This document shows, piece by piece, positions 24,374 through 33,386 of a stretch of 64,000 nucleotides of DNA (positions are counted from its first letter, which is position 1; every line of letters begins with the position of its first letter). The notes beneath the pieces are model-generated. The model was not told the DNA's origin. It saw only the letters and a program-made list of their open reading frames with translations, and searched no databases. The DNA is from Streptomyces beigongshangae (lineage in GTDB: Bacteria; Actinomycetota; Actinomycetes; Streptomycetales; Streptomycetaceae). The stretch is from contig NZ_JAHKJW010000011.1 of NCBI RefSeq assembly GCF_019710745.1, positions 119,328 through 183,327 on the forward strand, given 5' to 3'. The translations under genes were made by a program, and so were the position numbers.

Positions 24374-24799
24374 ATGACTGACGACGCCTATCTGTTCCTG
24401 CTTGACGACGCGTCCGTGCGGCTCGGCGTGTCGCCGGCCGCCGTCGGTGACCTCGCCTGCATGGAGACGACCGCGGTACGCGCGTGGCTGGAGGCCCAGG
24501 GCAGCACGCCCACCGCACCGGAACTGCGCCTGCTGCCGCCGGAGGAGACGGGAGCCCTTCCCGAGGGCGCGGAGCGGCTGCCCGTGCCGCTGAGCGACGA
24601 GGAGCTGAGCCGCGTACGCCAGCAGTCCGGTCCGGAGGTGCTGGCCCGGGTCGAGCAGGAGCTGCTGTCCTACCGCGACTGCGCGGACGGCCGGGACGGC
24701 CTGATCGGGCGGGCGCTGGCCGCGGGCGTGCCGCCGCACCGCATCGTGGAACTGACCGGGGAGGACCCGGCGACGGTGACGGCGGCGGCCGCAGGCTGA
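24374..24799 (+). CDS. DUF6003-like protein
   Basis: 141 residues, acidic, predicted soluble and mostly helical, beginning MTDDAYLFLLDDASVRLG with later LSDEELSRVRQQSGPEVLAR and GVPPHRIVELTGEDPATV. I link it from memory to the Streptomyces family DUF6003; unverified. GAAGGAG and GAGG precede the ATG. It is divergent from the peptide operon, sharing the 285-bp regulatory gap, and lies upstream of the molybdenum hydroxylase genes. The final segment resembles the small helical motif seen in Streptomyces HTH-like proteins (HRIVELTG). Function unknown. Confidence 0.7.
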   Translation: MTDDAYLFLLDDASVRLGVSPAAVGDLACMETTAVRAWLEAQGSTPTAPELRLLPPEETGALPEGAERLPVPLSDEELSRVRQQSGPEVLARVEQELLSYRDCADGRDGLIGRALAAGVPPHRIVELTGEDPATVTAAAAG

Positions 24800-24918
24800 C
24801 GACGGGACGAAGGGGCGAAGGTCCGGAGACGCCCCGGGGGGCGTGCGCGTGCGGGAACGAGCGGCGGGCCGCAGCCTGGATACGTAGGTCGCGTGGTCCC
24901 GAGTGCCGTCGGAAGGTC

Positions 24919-25599
24919 ATGGACAGTATGGGCAGCCGAAATGACAGCGCGGGTGCGGACGACGGGGCGGGCCGCCCCGGGAACGGGCGCGGCGCCGCGC
25001 CCGGGGAGCCACCGGACCCGGCCGGCGGTACCGGCCCGGCCGGGCGCTCCGCGGCGCGGCACGGCACCTCCCGGCCCCCCGGCCGCCACCACTCCGAGGT
25101 GACGCTGCGGGTGAACGGCACACCGCGCACCCTCACCGTCGACCACCGCTCCGTCCTGCTGGACGTGCTGCGCGAACGGCTGGACCTCGTCGGGGCCAAG
25201 AAGGGCTGCGACCACGGCCAGTGCGGTTCCTGCACGGTCCTGGTGGACGGCCGCCGGGTGAACAGCTGTCTGCTGCCCGCCGTGGCCCTGGACGGCTGCG
25301 ACATCACGACGGTGGAAGGACTCGCCGACGGCGGGGCACCGCACCCGCTCCAGCAGGCATTCCTGGACCGCGACGCCTTCCAGTGCGGCTACTGCACACC
25401 GGGCCAGCTCTGCAGCGCCGTCGGCGCGGTGGCCGAGGCCGAGGCCGGCCACCCCTCCCTCGTGACCGACCCCGGCGCGCCGTCCGGCCGGCCCGTCCCG
25501 CTCGGCCCGGACGAGATCCGCGAGCGGCTCAGCGGCAACCTCTGCCGCTGCGGCGCCTACCCGAACATCGTGCGGGCCGTCGAGGACGTGATCCGGTGA
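24919..25599 (+). CDS. Molybdenum hydroxylase, 2Fe-2S subunit (PaoA/XdhC-type)
   Basis: 226 residues. After a ~55-residue low-complexity Gly/Pro-rich extension come the plant-type ferredoxin cluster (CDHGQCGSC ... NSC) and the all-helical second 2Fe-2S domain (CGYCTPGQ ... GNLCRCGAYPNIVRA). It passes electrons from the molybdenum site to FAD. GGAAGG precedes the ATG at 24919. The stop overlaps the GTG of the FAD subunit. In PaoA the corresponding extension holds a Tat signal; here no RR motif is visible, so the enzyme is probably cytoplasmic. Confidence 0.92.
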   Translation: MDSMGSRNDSAGADDGAGRPGNGRGAAPGEPPDPAGGTGPAGRSAARHGTSRPPGRHHSEVTLRVNGTPRTLTVDHRSVLLDVLRERLDLVGAKKGCDHGQCGSCTVLVDGRRVNSCLLPAVALDGCDITTVEGLADGGAPHPLQQAFLDRDAFQCGYCTPGQLCSAVGAVAEAEAGHPSLVTDPGAPSGRPVPLGPDEIRERLSGNLCRCGAYPNIVRAVEDVIR

Positions 25600-26597
25600 A
25601 ACCCTTCGCCTACGCGCGTGCCGCGACCGTCGAGGAGGCCGCCGGGCTGTACGCGGCGCACCCCGGCGCCCGCTACCTCGGCGGCGGCACCAACCTCGTC
25701 GACCTGATGAAGCTCGGCGTGGAGGAACCGGCCGCCCTCGTCGACGTCAGCCGGCTGCCCCTCGACACGGTGGACGAGCTGCCCGACGGATCGGTACGGG
25801 TCGGCGCCACGGTCCGCAACAGCGACCTCGCCGCCCACCCCACCGTGCGCGACCGCTATCCGGCACTCTCGCAGGCGCTGCTGGCCGGGGCCTCCGGACA
25901 GCTCCGCAACGCGGCCACCACCGGCGGCAACCTCCTCCAGCGCACCCGCTGCCCGTACTTCCAGGACACGGACAAGCCCTGCAACAAGCGCGTTCCCGGT
26001 TCCGGCTGTGCCGCCCGGGACGGCGCGCACCGCGACCACGCGGTGCTCGGGCACTCCCCGCAGTGCATCGCCACGCACCCGTCGGACCTGGCTGTGGCGC
26101 TGGCCGCGCTGGACGCGCGGGTCGAGCTGTACGGGGCCGGCGGGGCGCGGACCGTGCCCGCCGCCGAGTTCCACCGGCTGCCCGGGGACCGTCCCGAACA
26201 GGACACGGAGATCCGCCCCGGCGAGCTGATCACCGGGGTGGTCCTGCCGGCGGCCCCGGCCGGGCTGCCCTCGCTCTACCGCAAGGCGCGCGACCGGGCC
26301 TCGTACGCCTTCGCCCTCGCCTCCGTCGCCGCGGTGCTCGGCGTCGAGGGCGGCGTCGTCCGGCACGTCGGGATCGCCTTCGGGGCCCTCGCGCACCGCC
26401 CCTGGCGGGCCCGGCGGGCGGAACGGGCGCTGCTGGGCGCCGCTCCCACGACGGCGGCGTTCGAGCGGGCCGCGGATCTCGAACTCGCCGCCGCCGAACC
26501 GTTGCGGGACAACGCCTACAAGGTGCGACTGGCCCGCAACCTCGCGGTCGACGCCCTGGAACGGCTCGCGCACGGCTCACCGCGCACCGGGAACTGA
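25596..26597 (+). CDS. Molybdenum hydroxylase, FAD-binding subunit (PaoB/YagS-type)
   Basis: 333 residues with the FAD-binding GARYLGGGTNLVDLMKLGV, GQLRNAATTGGNLLQRTRC and a C-terminal CO_deh_flav_C domain. The insertion RCPYFQDTDKPCNKR ... GSGCAAR ... SPQC supplies four cysteines in the arrangement that binds an extra 4Fe-4S cluster in E. coli PaoB (YagS). This identifies the complex as a PaoABC-type aldehyde oxidoreductase rather than a classical xanthine dehydrogenase. It starts with GTG in a 4-base overlap with the 2Fe-2S gene. Confidence 0.93.
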   Translation: MKPFAYARAATVEEAAGLYAAHPGARYLGGGTNLVDLMKLGVEEPAALVDVSRLPLDTVDELPDGSVRVGATVRNSDLAAHPTVRDRYPALSQALLAGASGQLRNAATTGGNLLQRTRCPYFQDTDKPCNKRVPGSGCAARDGAHRDHAVLGHSPQCIATHPSDLAVALAALDARVELYGAGGARTVPAAEFHRLPGDRPEQDTEIRPGELITGVVLPAAPAGLPSLYRKARDRASYAFALASVAAVLGVEGGVVRHVGIAFGALAHRPWRARRAERALLGAAPTTAAFERAADLELAAAEPLRDNAYKVRLARNLAVDALERLAHGSPRTGN

Positions 26598-26690
26598 ACG
26601 CGCGCCCCACCGGACGCGGTACGCGGTACACAGAACACGGACGCAGGACGCAGGACGCAGGACGTGAAGGCACACCACAGGAGGACCAGC

Positions 26691-28796
26691 ATGGCCGACA
26701 CCGGTACCGCGCTGGGCGCGCCCGCCGAGCGCCGGGAGGGCCGGGACAAGGTCACCGGCAGCGCCCGTTACGCCGCCGAGCAGAACATCCCCGGCCGCGT
26801 CCACGCCTGGCCGGTGGCCGCCGGGATCACCCGCGGGACGATCCGCGCGATCGACACCGGGACCGCCCTGGCCCTGCCCGGTGTCCTCGCGGTCCTCACC
26901 CACGACGACGCGCCCCGGCTGGCTCCCGCGGACGACCCCACGCTCGCCGTCCTGCAGGACCGCCGCGTGCCGCACCACGGCTGGTTCGTCGCCCTCGTGG
27001 TCGCCGAGACGCTGGAGGAGGCCCGGGCCGGCGCCGCCGCGGTCCGCGTCGAGTACGACGTCGAGGAACACGACGTGACCCTGACCGAGGACCACCCGGG
27101 CGCCTACACACCCGAGCAGGCCAACGGCGGGAACCCCGCGCACCGCGAACAGGGCCATCCCGAGGAGGCGTTCGCGACCGCGGACGTGCGCGTCGACGCC
27201 CGCTACCGGATCCCCCCGCTGCACAACCACCCCATGGAACCGCACGCGGCCACCGCCCACCGGAGCGGCGGCAGGCTCCTCGTGCACGACTCCAGTCAGG
27301 GCGCCACGACCGTCCGCGCCACCCTCGCGTCGCTGTTCCGGCTCCCCGAGGACGACATCACCGTCGTCAGCGAGCACGTCGGCGGCGGGTTCGGGTCCAA
27401 GGGAACCCCGCGCCCCCACGTGGTGCTCGCCGTGATGGCGGCACTGCGGACCGGCCGTCCCGTCACGGTCGCACTGCCCCGGCGCCTCCTGCCCGACGCC
27501 GTCGGCCACCGGGCGCCCACCCTGCACCGGTTCCGCCTGGGCGCCGCCGCGGACGGGACCCTCGTCTCGTCCCTGCACGAGGTCACCACCCACACCTCGC
27601 GCATCAAGGAGTTCGTCGAGCAGGCCGCCGTACCGAGCCGGATCATGTACGCGGCGCCCCACCGGCTCACCACCCACCGCGTGGTGCCCCTGGACGTGCC
27701 CAGCCCGTCCTGGATGCGCGCGCCGGGCGAGGCACCGGGCATGTACGCCCTGGAGTCGGCCATGGACGAACTCGCCGTCGCGACGGGCCTGGACCCGGTG
27801 GAACTGCGCATCGTCAACGAACCGGACACCGACCCCGACAGCGGAAAGCCGTTCAGCAGCCGCCACCTGATCGAATGCCTGCGCGAGGGCGCCCGGCGCT
27901 TCGGCTGGGCACAGCGGGACCCCCGCCCCCGGTCCCGCACCGAGGGCCCCCTCCTCGTCGGCACGGGCGTGGCCTCCGCCACCTATCCGGTGATGGTCAG
28001 CCCGGCCCGGGCTTCGGCCCACGCCCTGCCCGACGGCCGTTTCGCCGTCCGGATCAACGCCACGGACATCGGCACCGGCGCCCGCACCGTCCTCGCCCAG
28101 ATCGCCGCCGACGCCCTCGGCGTACCCCTGGACCGGGTACGCGCCGAAGTGGGCAGCAGCGACCTGCCCCCGGCCCCGCTGGCCGGCGGGTCGTCCGGTA
28201 CGGCGTCCTGGGGCTGGGCCGTCCACGAGGCGTGCACGCGACTGGCCGCGCTGCTGGCCGCGCACACCGGGCCGCTCCCGGACGGCGGGCTGCGGGCCCA
28301 CGCCGACACGGCGGGCAGCGCGGACGCCGGGAGCGACTGGGCCCGGCACGCCTTCGGCGCCCACTTCGCCGAGGTCACGGTCGACACGGTGAGCGGGGAG
28401 GTCCGGGTACGCCGCCTGCTGGGCGTGTACGCCGCCGGACGCATCCTCAACGCCCGTACCGCCCGCTCCCAGTTCATCGGCGCCATGACCATGGGCCTGG
28501 GCATGGCGCTGACCGAGGGGAGCACCATGGACGCCGCGTCCGGCGACTTCGTGGAGTCCGACCTGGCCTCCTACCACGTCCCGGTCCACGCCGACGTGCC
28601 CGACATCGAGGCGCACTGGATCGACGAGGACGATCCCCACCTCAACCCGATGGGCAGCAAGGGCATCGGCGAGATCGGCATCGTCGGCACGGCGGCCGCC
28701 ATCGGCAACGCCGTCCACCACGCCGCGGGCGTCCGGTACCGCGAACTGCCCCTGACCCCGGACCGGGTACTGGAGGGCCTGGCAGGCCCGCTCTGA
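26691..28796 (+). CDS. Molybdenum hydroxylase, molybdopterin-binding subunit (PaoC/YagR-type)
   Basis: 701 residues of the xanthine dehydrogenase large-subunit family: GRDKVTGSARYAAEQ, VGGGFGSKG, the cofactor-binding MRAPGEAPGMYALE, and GSKGIGEIGIVGTAAAI with the catalytic glutamate. The subunit oxidises the aldehyde or purine-like substrate. CAGGAGGACC precedes ATG 26691, 93 bp after the FAD gene, and the gap contains a tandem GACGCAG repeat (about 26640-26663). No XdhC/PaoD-type maturation gene is adjacent. Molybdate could be supplied by modABC at 46-49 kb. Confidence 0.93.
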   Translation: MADTGTALGAPAERREGRDKVTGSARYAAEQNIPGRVHAWPVAAGITRGTIRAIDTGTALALPGVLAVLTHDDAPRLAPADDPTLAVLQDRRVPHHGWFVALVVAETLEEARAGAAAVRVEYDVEEHDVTLTEDHPGAYTPEQANGGNPAHREQGHPEEAFATADVRVDARYRIPPLHNHPMEPHAATAHRSGGRLLVHDSSQGATTVRATLASLFRLPEDDITVVSEHVGGGFGSKGTPRPHVVLAVMAALRTGRPVTVALPRRLLPDAVGHRAPTLHRFRLGAAADGTLVSSLHEVTTHTSRIKEFVEQAAVPSRIMYAAPHRLTTHRVVPLDVPSPSWMRAPGEAPGMYALESAMDELAVATGLDPVELRIVNEPDTDPDSGKPFSSRHLIECLREGARRFGWAQRDPRPRSRTEGPLLVGTGVASATYPVMVSPARASAHALPDGRFAVRINATDIGTGARTVLAQIAADALGVPLDRVRAEVGSSDLPPAPLAGGSSGTASWGWAVHEACTRLAALLAAHTGPLPDGGLRAHADTAGSADAGSDWARHAFGAHFAEVTVDTVSGEVRVRRLLGVYAAGRILNARTARSQFIGAMTMGLGMALTEGSTMDAASGDFVESDLASYHVPVHADVPDIEAHWIDEDDPHLNPMGSKGIGEIGIVGTAAAIGNAVHHAAGVRYRELPLTPDRVLEGLAGPL

Positions 28797-28862
28797 CGGT
28801 ACCGGCCCGCTCCGACCGTACCGGCCCGCGGGGTCGCCGCCCGCGGCGGCATGATGGCACCC

Positions 28863-29330
28863 ATGCGCATCCGTATCGACGCCGTCGACCTGCCCGGCCG
28901 CACCCGCCCGGCCCCCGACGGCGGCAACGCCCCGGACCACGGCGACCTGTACGTCGCCGTGCAACGCCGTGACCGTCCGGGCGAACTGCTCGAACCCCAC
29001 CCGGGCGACGCCGGGTCGGCCACCTGGACCCTGGAGTGCACCGCGACGCCGACACCGGCCGGCACCGAGGTCGAAGGCCCCTACGTGCAGGACCGGCTGG
29101 GCCGGCGGTTCGTCTACCTGTCCTGGGGCACGGTCGACGGGGCGGGTGTCTTCACGATGTTCCGGCGCGCCAAGCTCATGCTCGACATGGTCCCCGCCGA
29201 GGTGCTCGCCGCGGCCGCGCGGGAGGGCGTCCTGGTGGCACGCCTCGGGCTGACCGACGCCCGGGGCGGCCCGCTGTGCGGCCGGATCGTCCCGCCGCAC
29301 GTCACATGGACCGCCGGGCACGGCGCCTGA
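28863..29330 (+). CDS. DUF5990-like protein
   Basis: About 155 residues, soluble, beta-rich: MRIRIDAVDLPGRTRP, LYVAVQRRDRPGELLEP, TWTLECTATPTPAG, GPYVQDRLGRRFVYLSWG and a helical RRAKLMLDMVPAEVL. I associate it from memory with DUF5990; function unknown. ATGs at 28851 and 28854 are also in frame, but the conserved part begins at MRIRID, so 28863 is given; no strong Shine-Dalgarno decides. It follows the molybdoenzyme by 66 bp and may be read through from it. Confidence 0.78.
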   Translation: MRIRIDAVDLPGRTRPAPDGGNAPDHGDLYVAVQRRDRPGELLEPHPGDAGSATWTLECTATPTPAGTEVEGPYVQDRLGRRFVYLSWGTVDGAGVFTMFRRAKLMLDMVPAEVLAAAAREGVLVARLGLTDARGGPLCGRIVPPHVTWTAGHGA

Positions 29331-29680
29331 GCGCACGGGACCCGCCCCTGCCGGCCCTCGGCCCCGGGTGTCCCGAAGCCCGGCGTCGCCCCGGAGGACG
29401 TCCGGCCACGGGTCGTGGTGCCGCCGGTGATCCACCGGTGCGTGGGGCGCTCGCCGTAGTGGCCGGACAACCTGTCCGATCCCCGGTTCCCGCCCCCCGG
29501 TTCCCGACCCCGGTTCAGGACCAGTTCGTTCCCGCCGCCGCCTCGCGGGCGTCTTCCTGCCGTCCGCCTCCGGTGGGCGAAGAGAGTTCCCCGCCGCCCT
29601 GTTGCCCGCCCGAATGCGGGGAACACGCACGCATACGGGTGCCGCGTCCTACGGCATCCGTGGCACCGGAGGGAGGTGTG
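29331..29680. other. Intergenic region before the STAS gene
   Basis: This 350-bp gap holds a small inverted repeat CGGACA-ACC-TGTCCG (29464-29478) followed by three CCCCGGTTC-type repeats (about 29480-29516). No coding frame is convincing. The inverted repeat could be a regulator site for the anti-anti-sigma gene; that is inference. Confidence 0.4.
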
Positions 29681-30133
29681 ATGTCCACGCACACCCACCG
29701 CCTGACCATCACCGAGACGACCGACTGCGACGACTGCGCGGTGCTGCGGATCAGCGGTGAGCTCGACCAGAGCTGCGAGGAGTACTTCCTCGGCACCCTC
29801 GCCGCCATCGTCGACGCGGGACGACGGCACCTCGTCCTCGACGTGACAGCGCTCGTCTTCTGCGACTCACGGGGTCTGAACTGTCTGCTCGCGATCCGGT
29901 GGCTGCTGAAGCGCCTGGACGGCAAGCTCATTCTGGCCGGAGCGGGGCGGCGGCTCTCGGAGCTGCTCGTACAGACGGGCAGCACCGAACTGCTGCCCGT
30001 ACGGCGCACGGTCGGGCTCGCCCTGCTGGACCTGCCCGCGGCCGAACGCCCTGCCTGGCCGCCCGCTCCGGACCGCGAAGGGGACGAGGACGCCGGACCC
30101 GCCACTACGGGGGGAAGTGACGGGCCCGGCTGA
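29681..30133 (+). CDS. STAS-domain anti-anti-sigma factor
   Basis: 150 residues: a STAS domain (~8-110) with VLRISGELDQSCEEYF and the phospho-acceptor region VFCDSRGLNCLLAIRW, where the serine after Asp is the expected RsbW-type kinase target, then an acidic Pro-rich tail. It would sequester an anti-sigma kinase when dephosphorylated by a SpoIIE phosphatase. GGAGG precedes ATG 29681. Possible partners in the window are the HATPase at 7.3 kb and the phosphatases at 2.2 and 14 kb, but no linkage proves it. Confidence 0.9.
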   Translation: MSTHTHRLTITETTDCDDCAVLRISGELDQSCEEYFLGTLAAIVDAGRRHLVLDVTALVFCDSRGLNCLLAIRWLLKRLDGKLILAGAGRRLSELLVQTGSTELLPVRRTVGLALLDLPAAERPAWPPAPDREGDEDAGPATTGGSDGPG

Positions 30134-30158
30134 GGTACAACCTGCCACACCCACGCGC

Positions 30159-30193
30159 AAAAAACGTGCTTCTTCGCCCGTTCGGCGAGAAAA
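30159..30193 (-). terminator. Rho-independent terminator with U-tract after the FAD oxidoreductase
   Basis: Read on the minus strand, an imperfect stem TTCTCGCC/GGGCGAAGAA is followed by GCACG and six Ts (30164-30159). It lies about 90 bp after the stop of the minus-strand flavoprotein. A run of Ts is unusual in this G+C-rich DNA. It faces the convergent STAS gene. Confidence 0.6.
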
Positions 30194-30281
30194 GAATGGT
30201 GACGTCCGCCCGTGCGGCGAGCGGAGAGGGCCGTTCCGCACGAACTGCCGGGATCTGTCCCCCGGGAGACGCGCGGCTGCG

Positions 30282-32051
30282 TCAGCCGAGGTCGAAGAGG
30301 TTCGGCAGGCCGAGGCGGTGGCGGGTGCGGTCGTGGCGTTTCAGCAGCTCGAACTCGGGGGCCCGGTACAGCGGGGTGACGGTGCACCGCCCGGCCGTCG
30401 AACCGACCTGTTCCAGCAGGGCGTTGACGGCCTGCCGGGCGGAGGTGTTGGCGCCCTCCATGGTGGCCAGGTCGATGGGCACGGCCACGTAGTCGCCGGC
30501 GAGGAAGAGGTTGGGGATCCTCGTGGCCGACCGCGGACGGTGGTGGAAGGTCCCGGTGGGGTGGACGAGCAGCTGTTCGTCGTTCGTCGGGGCCGGGGTG
30601 CCCAGACCGTCGACGGCCGGGTCGAGGAACCAGGAGTGCAGCGCGGAGTCCTTGAGGACCGTACGGCCGGTGTCGTTGAGCGACGCCTTCAGCTGGGCCC
30701 ACACCTCGCGGGCGACCTCGGCCCGGGTGCACTGCTTGGCCGTCCGGCCGTACAGGATGCCCGGCCGGTCCCACTCGGAGACGTCCACCGACAGGCAGTC
30801 CACGACGGTGCCGTCGCCGAAGTCGGCGGGGAAGTCGTGGCCGGGCCAGTGCCGGGCCTGGGCGATGGCGGTCAGCGACCAGGGGGAGTCGATGAGGTTG
30901 AGGTGGCCGTGCACGATCGGTGTGGACTCGGTCAGATAGAACTGGATGCCGGTCATCCAGTCCGTCTGCAGCAGGTCGCACTCCGCCAACTGCGGATCGG
31001 CGGCGCGCACGGCGGGGTTCCAGGTGCGGCGGGCGTGTTCGACCGGCATGGCGCAGATGTAGTGGTCGGCGGTGACGGTCCGGCGCGTTCCGGCCCGGTC
31101 CTCCATGACGGCGCCGGCGATCCGGCCCGCCTCCAGCGGCAGGTCCAGCACGGTCCAGCCGACCTCGAACCCGACCCCGAGCGACTTCAGGTACGTCACC
31201 CAGGGGTCGATCCACGCCTCGTTGGTCGGCGCGTTCAGGATCCGGTCCACCGGTCCGTCCGCGCCCCGCCCGAGGGCGTTGAAGAGGAATGCCTCCAGCA
31301 GGGTGCCCACCGTACGGGTGCTGGCCTCCTCCGCCTTGGTGGCCACGATGTTGCGGGTGATGCCGACGGCGAGGATGCGCTGGTAGTCGTACGACATCCG
31401 TCCCGCGCGTACGAACTCCCACCAGGGAGTCCGCTCCCAGATCTCGTCACGGCGTTCGTCGCAGCTGGTCAGAAGGACGAGGACGCGGTTGGCGAAGTAG
31501 AGGGCCTCGTGCGGCGGAAGGCGGAAGGCGGTGTCCAGGAACGCGGTGAGGGCACGGCGGATCTCGTCCGGGGTGAGTTCGGCGGGGGTCTCGCCGGGCC
31601 ATGGGACGGGGACCCGGATGTCCTCGCGGCCGCCCGAGCGGGCGAACAGCATCTCCTTGGGGGCGACGAGGTTGTCGTGCACGCCGTGGGGGTTGCCGGG
31701 GAAGGGGATGCGCCGCATGGTGTCGGGCAGGTTGTGGTAGATGCCCGGAATGAAGCGGAAGCCGTGCTCCCCGGGCAGCGGGGCGCGGCCGCCCGTGCCG
31801 CTGTCCGGCACGTCCATGCTGCGGGCCTTGCCGCCCAGTGCCTTGCGCTCGTGGACGGTGACCCGGAAGCCGCGTTCGGCGAGTTCGTGCGCGGCCGTGA
31901 GTCCGGCGACGCCCCCGCCCAGTACGGCCACGCTCTGCGGGACGGCGCCGTCCCGCGCCGCGGCCCGCCGAGGGGCCCCGAGGACGGCCCCGCCACCGCC
32001 GGCCGCGACCGCGGCCGACCCCAGGAAACCTCTGCGCGTGGTGCTGCTCAT
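30282..32051 (-). CDS. Tat-exported FAD-dependent amine/squalene oxidoreductase-like protein
   Basis: 589 residues. The N-terminus carries TTRRGFLGSAAVAAGG, a twin-arginine signal. Then comes a Rossmann FAD site (VAVLGGGVAGLTAAHELAER ... VHERKALGGKARS) and a C-terminal FLAGDYVAVPIDLATMEG that closes the flavin site. This is the flavin-containing amine oxidase / phytoene desaturase / hydroxysqualene dehydroxylase superfamily; the substrate is unknown. AGGGGG lies shortly before ATG 32051. The gene stands alone, with a U-tract terminator downstream and a WYL regulator gene upstream in the same direction. Confidence 0.88.
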   Translation of the reverse strand: MSSTTRRGFLGSAAVAAGGGGAVLGAPRRAAARDGAVPQSVAVLGGGVAGLTAAHELAERGFRVTVHERKALGGKARSMDVPDSGTGGRAPLPGEHGFRFIPGIYHNLPDTMRRIPFPGNPHGVHDNLVAPKEMLFARSGGREDIRVPVPWPGETPAELTPDEIRRALTAFLDTAFRLPPHEALYFANRVLVLLTSCDERRDEIWERTPWWEFVRAGRMSYDYQRILAVGITRNIVATKAEEASTRTVGTLLEAFLFNALGRGADGPVDRILNAPTNEAWIDPWVTYLKSLGVGFEVGWTVLDLPLEAGRIAGAVMEDRAGTRRTVTADHYICAMPVEHARRTWNPAVRAADPQLAECDLLQTDWMTGIQFYLTESTPIVHGHLNLIDSPWSLTAIAQARHWPGHDFPADFGDGTVVDCLSVDVSEWDRPGILYGRTAKQCTRAEVAREVWAQLKASLNDTGRTVLKDSALHSWFLDPAVDGLGTPAPTNDEQLLVHPTGTFHHRPRSATRIPNLFLAGDYVAVPIDLATMEGANTSARQAVNALLEQVGSTAGRCTVTPLYRAPEFELLKRHDRTRHRLGLPNLFDLG

Positions 32052-32185
32052 CGTTGCCCCCTGCCGCCGGTGATCGGTGGCGCATGAGGATATGAGCGAT
32101 GCATGGGTCCTGGAAGGCGGCCGACGGAACTCGTACCCCTTTGGCCTAATGGGCATCGGCTGCGCGGTTCCTGTACGACGTTCCG

Positions 32186-33214
32186 TCAGTCTTGTGACTT
32201 GTCGGCCCTGTCGGCCCTGTCGGCCGTGTCGGCGTAGCGGCGTGCCAACCGCCGGAACGCGTCGATGAGTCCGGCCGGGCCGACGACCTCGATGTCCGCG
32301 TCGAACCTGCCGATGTCCGCGGCCAGTCCTGCCCACGACCAGGAGCCCAGGGTGAGCCGGCAGCGGTCCCGGCCGAGCTCCTCGACCACCCCGCCGTGCG
32401 CGAAACGCGCCACGGCGGAGGCGGGCAGGTCCAGGATCACCTCACCGACGCAGGGCCAGCCGGCGCTGCCGCCGGAACCGTCGTGGCCCCGGAACCGGGC
32501 GGTCACGAAAGCGGCCACGTCGCCCCCGGGCAGTTCGCGCGGGGTGAAGCGGGGGCCCGTGGGGACGCGCGTGGTGATCCGGTCGGCCCGGAAGATCCGC
32601 CAGTCCCCGCGGTCCAGGTCCCAGGCGACGAGGTACCAGCGCCCGCCCCGGGCGACGAGATGATGCGGCTGGACCCTGCGCGGCGGTGTCGCGAACGGGT
32701 CCTCGTCGCCGCTCCCGGACGCGTACGCCGGGGCGTAGTCGAAGCGCAGCTCCGTACGGGCGTGGACGGCCGCACTGAGTGTCAGGAGCACCTCGCTGCC
32801 GAGCCGGTCCTCCGGCCGGGACGAGGGCCGCTCGAGGGCGGTGACCCGCAGGGTGTCGATGCGGTGACGCAGCCGCGCGGGCATGACCTGCCGCACGGTG
32901 GTCAGCGCGCGCGCCGCGGCCTCCTCGATGCCGGCACCGGTGGTGGTGGCGAGCCGCAGCGCGACGGCGAGGGCGACCGCCTGTTCGTCGTCGAACAGCA
33001 GCGGCGGCAGCTCCGTACCGGCGTCGAGGCGGTACCCGCCGTCGGGCCCCTTGAAGGCCACGACGGGATAACCGAGTTCACGCAGACGGTCCACGTCACG
33101 GCGCACGGTGCGCGCGCTGACGTCCAGCCGCTCGGCCAGCAGCGCACCGGGCCAGTCCCGGCGGGCCTGGAGCAGCGAGAGCAGCGACAGCAGTCGTGCG
33201 GATGTCTTCGGCAT
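32186..33214 (-). CDS. YafY-type transcriptional regulator (HTH_11 + WYL domain)
   Basis: 342 residues: N-terminal winged helix (~5-60, ARLLSLLSLLQARRDWPGAL, SARTVRRDVDRLRELG), a WYL domain (~140-220, LVARGGRWYLVAWDLDRGDW followed by FRADRI) and a WCX-type C-terminal domain. WYL regulators respond to ligands, often in DNA-damage or stress contexts. It is divergent from the DinB/AlkZ-like pair across 172 bp and is their obvious candidate regulator. The tail ends in a simple TADRADRADK repeat. Confidence 0.9.
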   Translation of the reverse strand: MPKTSARLLSLLSLLQARRDWPGALLAERLDVSARTVRRDVDRLRELGYPVVAFKGPDGGYRLDAGTELPPLLFDDEQAVALAVALRLATTTGAGIEEAAARALTTVRQVMPARLRHRIDTLRVTALERPSSRPEDRLGSEVLLTLSAAVHARTELRFDYAPAYASGSGDEDPFATPPRRVQPHHLVARGGRWYLVAWDLDRGDWRIFRADRITTRVPTGPRFTPRELPGGDVAAFVTARFRGHDGSGGSAGWPCVGEVILDLPASAVARFAHGGVVEELGRDRCRLTLGSWSWAGLAADIGRFDADIEVVGPAGLIDAFRRLARRYADTADRADRADKSQD

Positions 33215-33275
33215 GACCTCATGGTCCCGCGAGTGGCGGACACTTTCTGACCGCTACTCCTGCGACCGTCGTCCC

Positions 33276-33386
33276 GTGCCCGAAAGCAGCGACAACCACG
33301 AGGACCACGGCGACCACAAGAACCACGGCCGCCACGACCACCACGAAGACCACGACCACCACGAAGACCGGAAGAAGCTGATCACC
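33276..33386 (+). other. In-frame His/Asp-rich coding-like tract before the dinB start
   Basis: From GTG 33276 the frame reads SSDNHEDHGDHKNHGRHDHH and EDHDHHEDRKK straight into the DinB protein, with no stop. It contains about a dozen histidines and many acidic residues, as in metal-binding extensions. GGAAGAAG at the 3' end of the tract is a good Shine-Dalgarno for the internal GTG 33387, so the tract could instead be untranslated leader. The DNA is a CAC/GAC-rich low-complexity repeat. Confidence 0.35.

Noticed and set aside
24919..28796. Classical xanthine dehydrogenase
   Set aside because: The FAD subunit contains the extra four-cysteine cluster region of PaoB/YagS, pointing to a PaoABC-type aldehyde oxidoreductase.
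26577..29630. A 1017-codon minus-strand open frame opposite the molybdoenzyme genes
   Set aside because: It spans several real plus-strand genes and has no recognisable motif; high G+C removes stops from the shadow frame.
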